From an uncultured Eubacteriales bacterium (GTDB taxonomy: Bacteria > Bacillota > Clostridia > Oscillospirales > CAG-272), in NCBI GenBank assembly GCA_900550625.1, contig URSW01000074.1, positions 1-7,807 of the forward strand: DNA of 7,807 nt, in the 5' to 3' direction. Numbering within the stretch: the first letter of the stretch is position 1; each line of letters begins with the position of its first letter. A program made the position numbers and the translations under genes. Positions 5,337 through 7,807 of this stretch are shown here, in pieces. The notes under the pieces are model-generated. The model was given only the letters and a program-made list of their open reading frames with translations, did not search any database and was not told the DNA's origin.

Positions 5337-6638
5337 TTATTTTTTGCGATTGTCTATAACGCGCACTGCCTTGCCTTCGCTTCGCTTGATCGACTTCGGC
5401 GATACAAGGCGCACCTTCGCGGCTACACCGAGAAGGGATTTGATATTTTCGGAAAGCGCTCTCTCCTTTGTCGAAAGCTCGGTAAGCACGTCGGAGAACG
5501 CTTCCTCCGTCATTTCCACAAGAACCTCGATCGTGTCGAGATTGTTAACGCGGTCAACAACAATCTGATAGTTCGGCGAATATCCCATATTGAGAAGGAC
5601 GGTCTCAATCTGCGACGGGAAAACATTTACACCGCGGATTATGAGCATATCGTCGGTGCGTCCCATCGGTTTTGACATACGGACGAATGTGCGTCCGCAC
5701 GAGCATTTTTCATGAGTGATAACGCCGATATCGCGCGTGCGGTAACGGAGAAGCGGAAACGCCTTTTTCGTTATGCACGAGAACACGATCTCGCCCTGCT
5801 CGCCGTCGGGCATATGCTCGCCCGTCTCGGGATTGATTATCTCGATGATGAAGTGATCCTCGTTGACGTGCATACCGTGCTGCTCTGAGCATTCATATGC
5901 GACACCCGGACCCATGGTCTCGGTAAGTCCGTAGATATCGTATGCCTTTATGTTGAGCTTGCGCTCTATCTCGCGCCGCATCTCCTCCGTCCACGGCTCG
6001 GCGCCGAATATTCCGCCGCGAAGCGGTAAGCGCGAGGTGTCGATCCCCTCATTTTCCATCGTCTCCGCGATATACATCGCATACGACGGAGTGCAGCAAA
6101 GAAAATCGGAACCGAAATCCTGAAGGATCGTTATCTGACGCGCGGTATTTCCGGAGGATACGGGGATCGCGGTCGCGCCGAGGCGCTGCGCTCCGCCGTG
6201 GAGTCCGAGACCGCCGGTGAAGAGTCCGTAGCCATAGGATATATGTATCTTATCTTCCTTTGTCGCCCCCGCCGCGACGAGCTGGCGCGCGCATATGTCC
6301 TCCCATATTTCGAGGTCTTCCTTTGTATATCCGACGACGATCTGCTTGCCCGTCGTGCCGGAGGAAGCGTGAAGGCGCACGACTTCGGACATGGGTACCG
6401 CGAACATTCCGTAAGGATATGTGTCGCGCAGATCCTGCTTGCAGGTAAACGGGAGCTTCGTAATGTCCTCGATCGTCTTTATGTCGCCCGGCTTTACTCC
6501 CGCCTCATCCATGCGGCGGCGGTAAAGCTCAACATTTTTGTAAACGTGCTCTACCGTATTGCAAAGCCGCTCATTCTGCCACGCGGTGATCTGATCGCGC
6601 GAGGCAGTTTCGATTTCCTTCTGCCAATAATTCTGCAT
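5337..6638 (-). CDS. paaK: Phenylacetate-CoA ligase family protein
   Basis: A 433-residue adenylate-forming enzyme of the PaaK type, joining an aryl acetate to CoA with ATP, or possibly running in reverse to conserve energy. Motifs in order: the phosphate-binding SSGTTGK at 92-98, TPSYAMYIAE at 183-192, YGLTE at 236-240, RYRTRD at 298-303, GRTDDML at 326-332 with RGVNVFPSQIE at 335-345, and the C-terminal K423 in SEGKAVRV, where the acyl-adenylation lysine lies. A CSCGR motif at 312-316 is also common in the family. Length is normal. ATG 6636-6638 has AAAGGTAAG upstream. It lies 39 bp after iorB and before the ACT gene. Next to an indolepyruvate oxidoreductase, its substrate is probably indoleacetate, phenylacetate or a similar acid made from aromatic amino acids, rather than the aerobic phenylacetate pathway, of which no other gene is seen here. 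Confidence 0.92.
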   Translation of the reverse strand: MQNYWQKEIETASRDQITAWQNERLCNTVEHVYKNVELYRRRMDEAGVKPGDIKTIEDITKLPFTCKQDLRDTYPYGMFAVPMSEVVRLHASSGTTGKQIVVGYTKEDLEIWEDICARQLVAAGATKEDKIHISYGYGLFTGGLGLHGGAQRLGATAIPVSSGNTARQITILQDFGSDFLCCTPSYAMYIAETMENEGIDTSRLPLRGGIFGAEPWTEEMRREIERKLNIKAYDIYGLTETMGPGVAYECSEQHGMHVNEDHFIIEIINPETGEHMPDGEQGEIVFSCITKKAFPLLRYRTRDIGVITHEKCSCGRTFVRMSKPMGRTDDMLIIRGVNVFPSQIETVLLNMGYSPNYQIVVDRVNNLDTIEVLVEMTEEAFSDVLTELSTKERALSENIKSLLGVAAKVRLVSPKSIKRSEGKAVRVIDNRKK

Positions 6639-6677
6639 CGGTTTTCTTACCTTTCCGTGTATTCCGGATATATTACC

Positions 6678-7253
6678 TTATTTTTTGCCGTATCCGAGAT
6701 CAAATGCCTTCTTGTTCATTTCTATGAACCTTTCAGCAACGGTATCCTCGATTGCGGATATCCATTTTTCCTCGGGTATTCCGACATATTTTGCAAACAA
6801 GCCCATCAGGACTATGTTCACCGCCTTTATGCTTCCCGCTTTCTCGGCAAGCGAAAGCGCGTCGAACGCATCAACCGAAACTCCCTTTTCGGAAAGCTCA
6901 CCGAGTATTTCGGACGGATACTGCGCCGCGCCCGTAATGACCGGCATCGGGTCGATCTCCTGAGTATTTACGATAATCCGTCCGCCCTTTTTAAGATACG
7001 GTGCATAGCGCGCCGCCTCAAGCTTTTCAAACGAGATTATATAGTCCGCCTCGCCGATCTCGACGATCGGGGATGCGACACGCTCACCGTAGCGGACATA
7101 TGTAACTACGCTTCCGCCGCGCTGGCTCATTCCGTGAACCTCGGACACCTTTACGTCATATCCCTCGTTGCAGAGGACACGTCCGAGAAGCTTTGACGCA
7201 AGCAGCGTTCCCTGTCCGCCGACTCCGACTATCATTATATTTACGGTTTTCAT
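6678..7253 (-). CDS. iorB: Indolepyruvate ferredoxin oxidoreductase, beta subunit
   Basis: A 191-residue protein, the normal length for IorB, and the gamma-type domain of the 2-oxoacid:ferredoxin oxidoreductase family. The N-terminal GVGGQG loop is at 10-15, followed by TLLASKLLG, and the characteristic HGMSQRGGSVVTYVRYG block is at 40-56. With IorA it oxidatively decarboxylates aryl pyruvates to aryl-acetyl-CoA, reducing ferredoxin, in the cytoplasm of anaerobes. It has no iron-sulphur cysteine motif of its own, as expected. ATG 7251-7253 has AAAGGT about ten bases upstream, within the 17-bp gap after iorA, so the two subunits are surely co-transcribed. The next gene is the ligase, 39 bp on. 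Confidence 0.93.
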   Translation of the reverse strand: MKTVNIMIVGVGGQGTLLASKLLGRVLCNEGYDVKVSEVHGMSQRGGSVVTYVRYGERVASPIVEIGEADYIISFEKLEAARYAPYLKKGGRIIVNTQEIDPMPVITGAAQYPSEILGELSEKGVSVDAFDALSLAEKAGSIKAVNIVLMGLFAKYVGIPEEKWISAIEDTVAERFIEMNKKAFDLGYGKK

Positions 7254-7270
7254 TCTGTCACCGACCTTTC

Positions 7271-7807
7271 TTATTCAATGGCGCCGAAGGCGCAGAGCTG
7301 CTCGCAGACCTTGCATCCGACGCAAAGTGTGGCATCGATGGACGCACGTCCGTTCTTCATGCTTATCGAGGGACAGCCGAGCCTCATGCAGCTTTTGCAT
7401 CCCTTGCATTTGTCGGTAACGTGAAGAGCCGGAGCCGTTTTTACATATTTGAGAAGCACGCAGGGACGGCGCGATATGATCACGGACGCTTCGGGGACGG
7501 CAAGCTCCTCCTTCACCGCGGTCTCGCACGCCTTGAGATCGTAAGGATCAACGACGCGGACGCGCTTTATTCCGACTGCATGGCAGAGAGTTTCGAGATC
7601 GACCTTTGATGCAGCGTCTCCCTTTATGTTGTATCCGGTCGTGGGATTCTGCTGATGCCCGGTCATGCCCGTGATCGAGTTGTCAAGGATTATCACCGTC
7701 GAGGGCGAATCGTTGTACGCTATATTCACAAGCCCCGTGATTCCGGAGTGCATGAACGTGGAGTCGCCGATCACGCAGACGCTCTTTCCGGCGCTCGCGC
7801 CGCCGTC
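7271..7807 (-). CDS. iorA: Indolepyruvate ferredoxin oxidoreductase, alpha subunit (partial)
   Basis: Only the last 178 residues are in the window; the frame is open to the right edge, and the family is usually about 580-600 residues, so the N-terminal two thirds are missing. What is seen starts in the thiamine diphosphate domain: GDSTFMHSG (14-22 of the visible part) to ILDNSITGMTGHQ (40-52) is the GD-to-NS cofactor motif. The C-terminus is a two-cluster ferredoxin domain: C134-x2-C137-x2-C140-x4-C145-P and C162-x2-C165-x2-C168-x3-C172, enough for two [4Fe-4S] clusters that pass electrons to ferredoxin. The stop TAA at 7271-7273 is 17 bp before iorB. Promoter and any regulation lie outside the window. 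Confidence 0.95.
   Translation of the reverse strand, partial: DGGASAGKSVCVIGDSTFMHSGITGLVNIAYNDSPSTVIILDNSITGMTGHQQNPTTGYNIKGDAASKVDLETLCHAVGIKRVRVVDPYDLKACETAVKEELAVPEASVIISRRPCVLLKYVKTAPALHVTDKCKGCKSCMRLGCPSISMKNGRASIDATLCVGCKVCEQLCAFGAIE

Noticed and set aside
6198..7196. 332-codon plus-strand open frame
   Set aside because: It lies wholly antisense to the ligase gene and iorB, which have complete motifs; it has no ribosome site or recognisable domain.

Overview
The window looks like chromosomal DNA from an anaerobic Clostridia-type Firmicute with fairly high GC, possibly an Oscillospiraceae-like gut lineage. The lineage is inferred from a T-box riboswitch, AAAGGAG-type ribosome binding sites, and a ferredoxin-linked indolepyruvate oxidoreductase cluster. 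I cannot name a species.

Layout: (1) About 6-630, minus strand: two small uncharacterised proteins in overlapping or abutting frames, with a good promoter at 659-688. (2) 710-1222, plus strand: a YfcE/MJ0936-type metallophosphoesterase with a TTG start. (3) 1257-4773, plus strand: a cysteine operon. It has a near-consensus promoter, a T-box leader whose specifier (TGC) and T-box bulge base (A, matching U73 of tRNA-Cys) both point to tRNA-Cys, then cysE, a CPBP/CAAX-type intramembrane protease gene, and cysS. The three genes overlap by 4 bp and 1 bp. cysE as written has a one-base frameshift near 2187. (4) 4790-4824: a hairpin with A- and T-runs that can terminate transcription from both sides of the convergent junction. 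(5) 4838-7807, minus strand: iorA (cut by the window edge), iorB, a phenylacetate-CoA ligase family gene and a tandem ACT-domain gene.

How the parts work together: when cysteine is scarce, uncharged tRNA-Cys should bind the leader, stabilise the antiterminator and let transcription run into cysE (O-acetylserine synthesis) and cysS (charging of tRNA-Cys). The membrane protease between them would be induced as well. On the other strand, IorAB would oxidatively decarboxylate aryl pyruvates from aromatic amino acids to aryl-acetyl-CoA, with electrons going to ferredoxin. The ligase interconverts aryl acetates and their CoA esters, and the ACT protein probably senses an amino acid.

I see no CRISPR array, mobile element, tRNA or rRNA. 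The most noteworthy points are the well-resolved Cys T-box, the protease gene inside the cysE-cysS operon, and the cysE frameshift. I do not see a clearly new multi-gene system.
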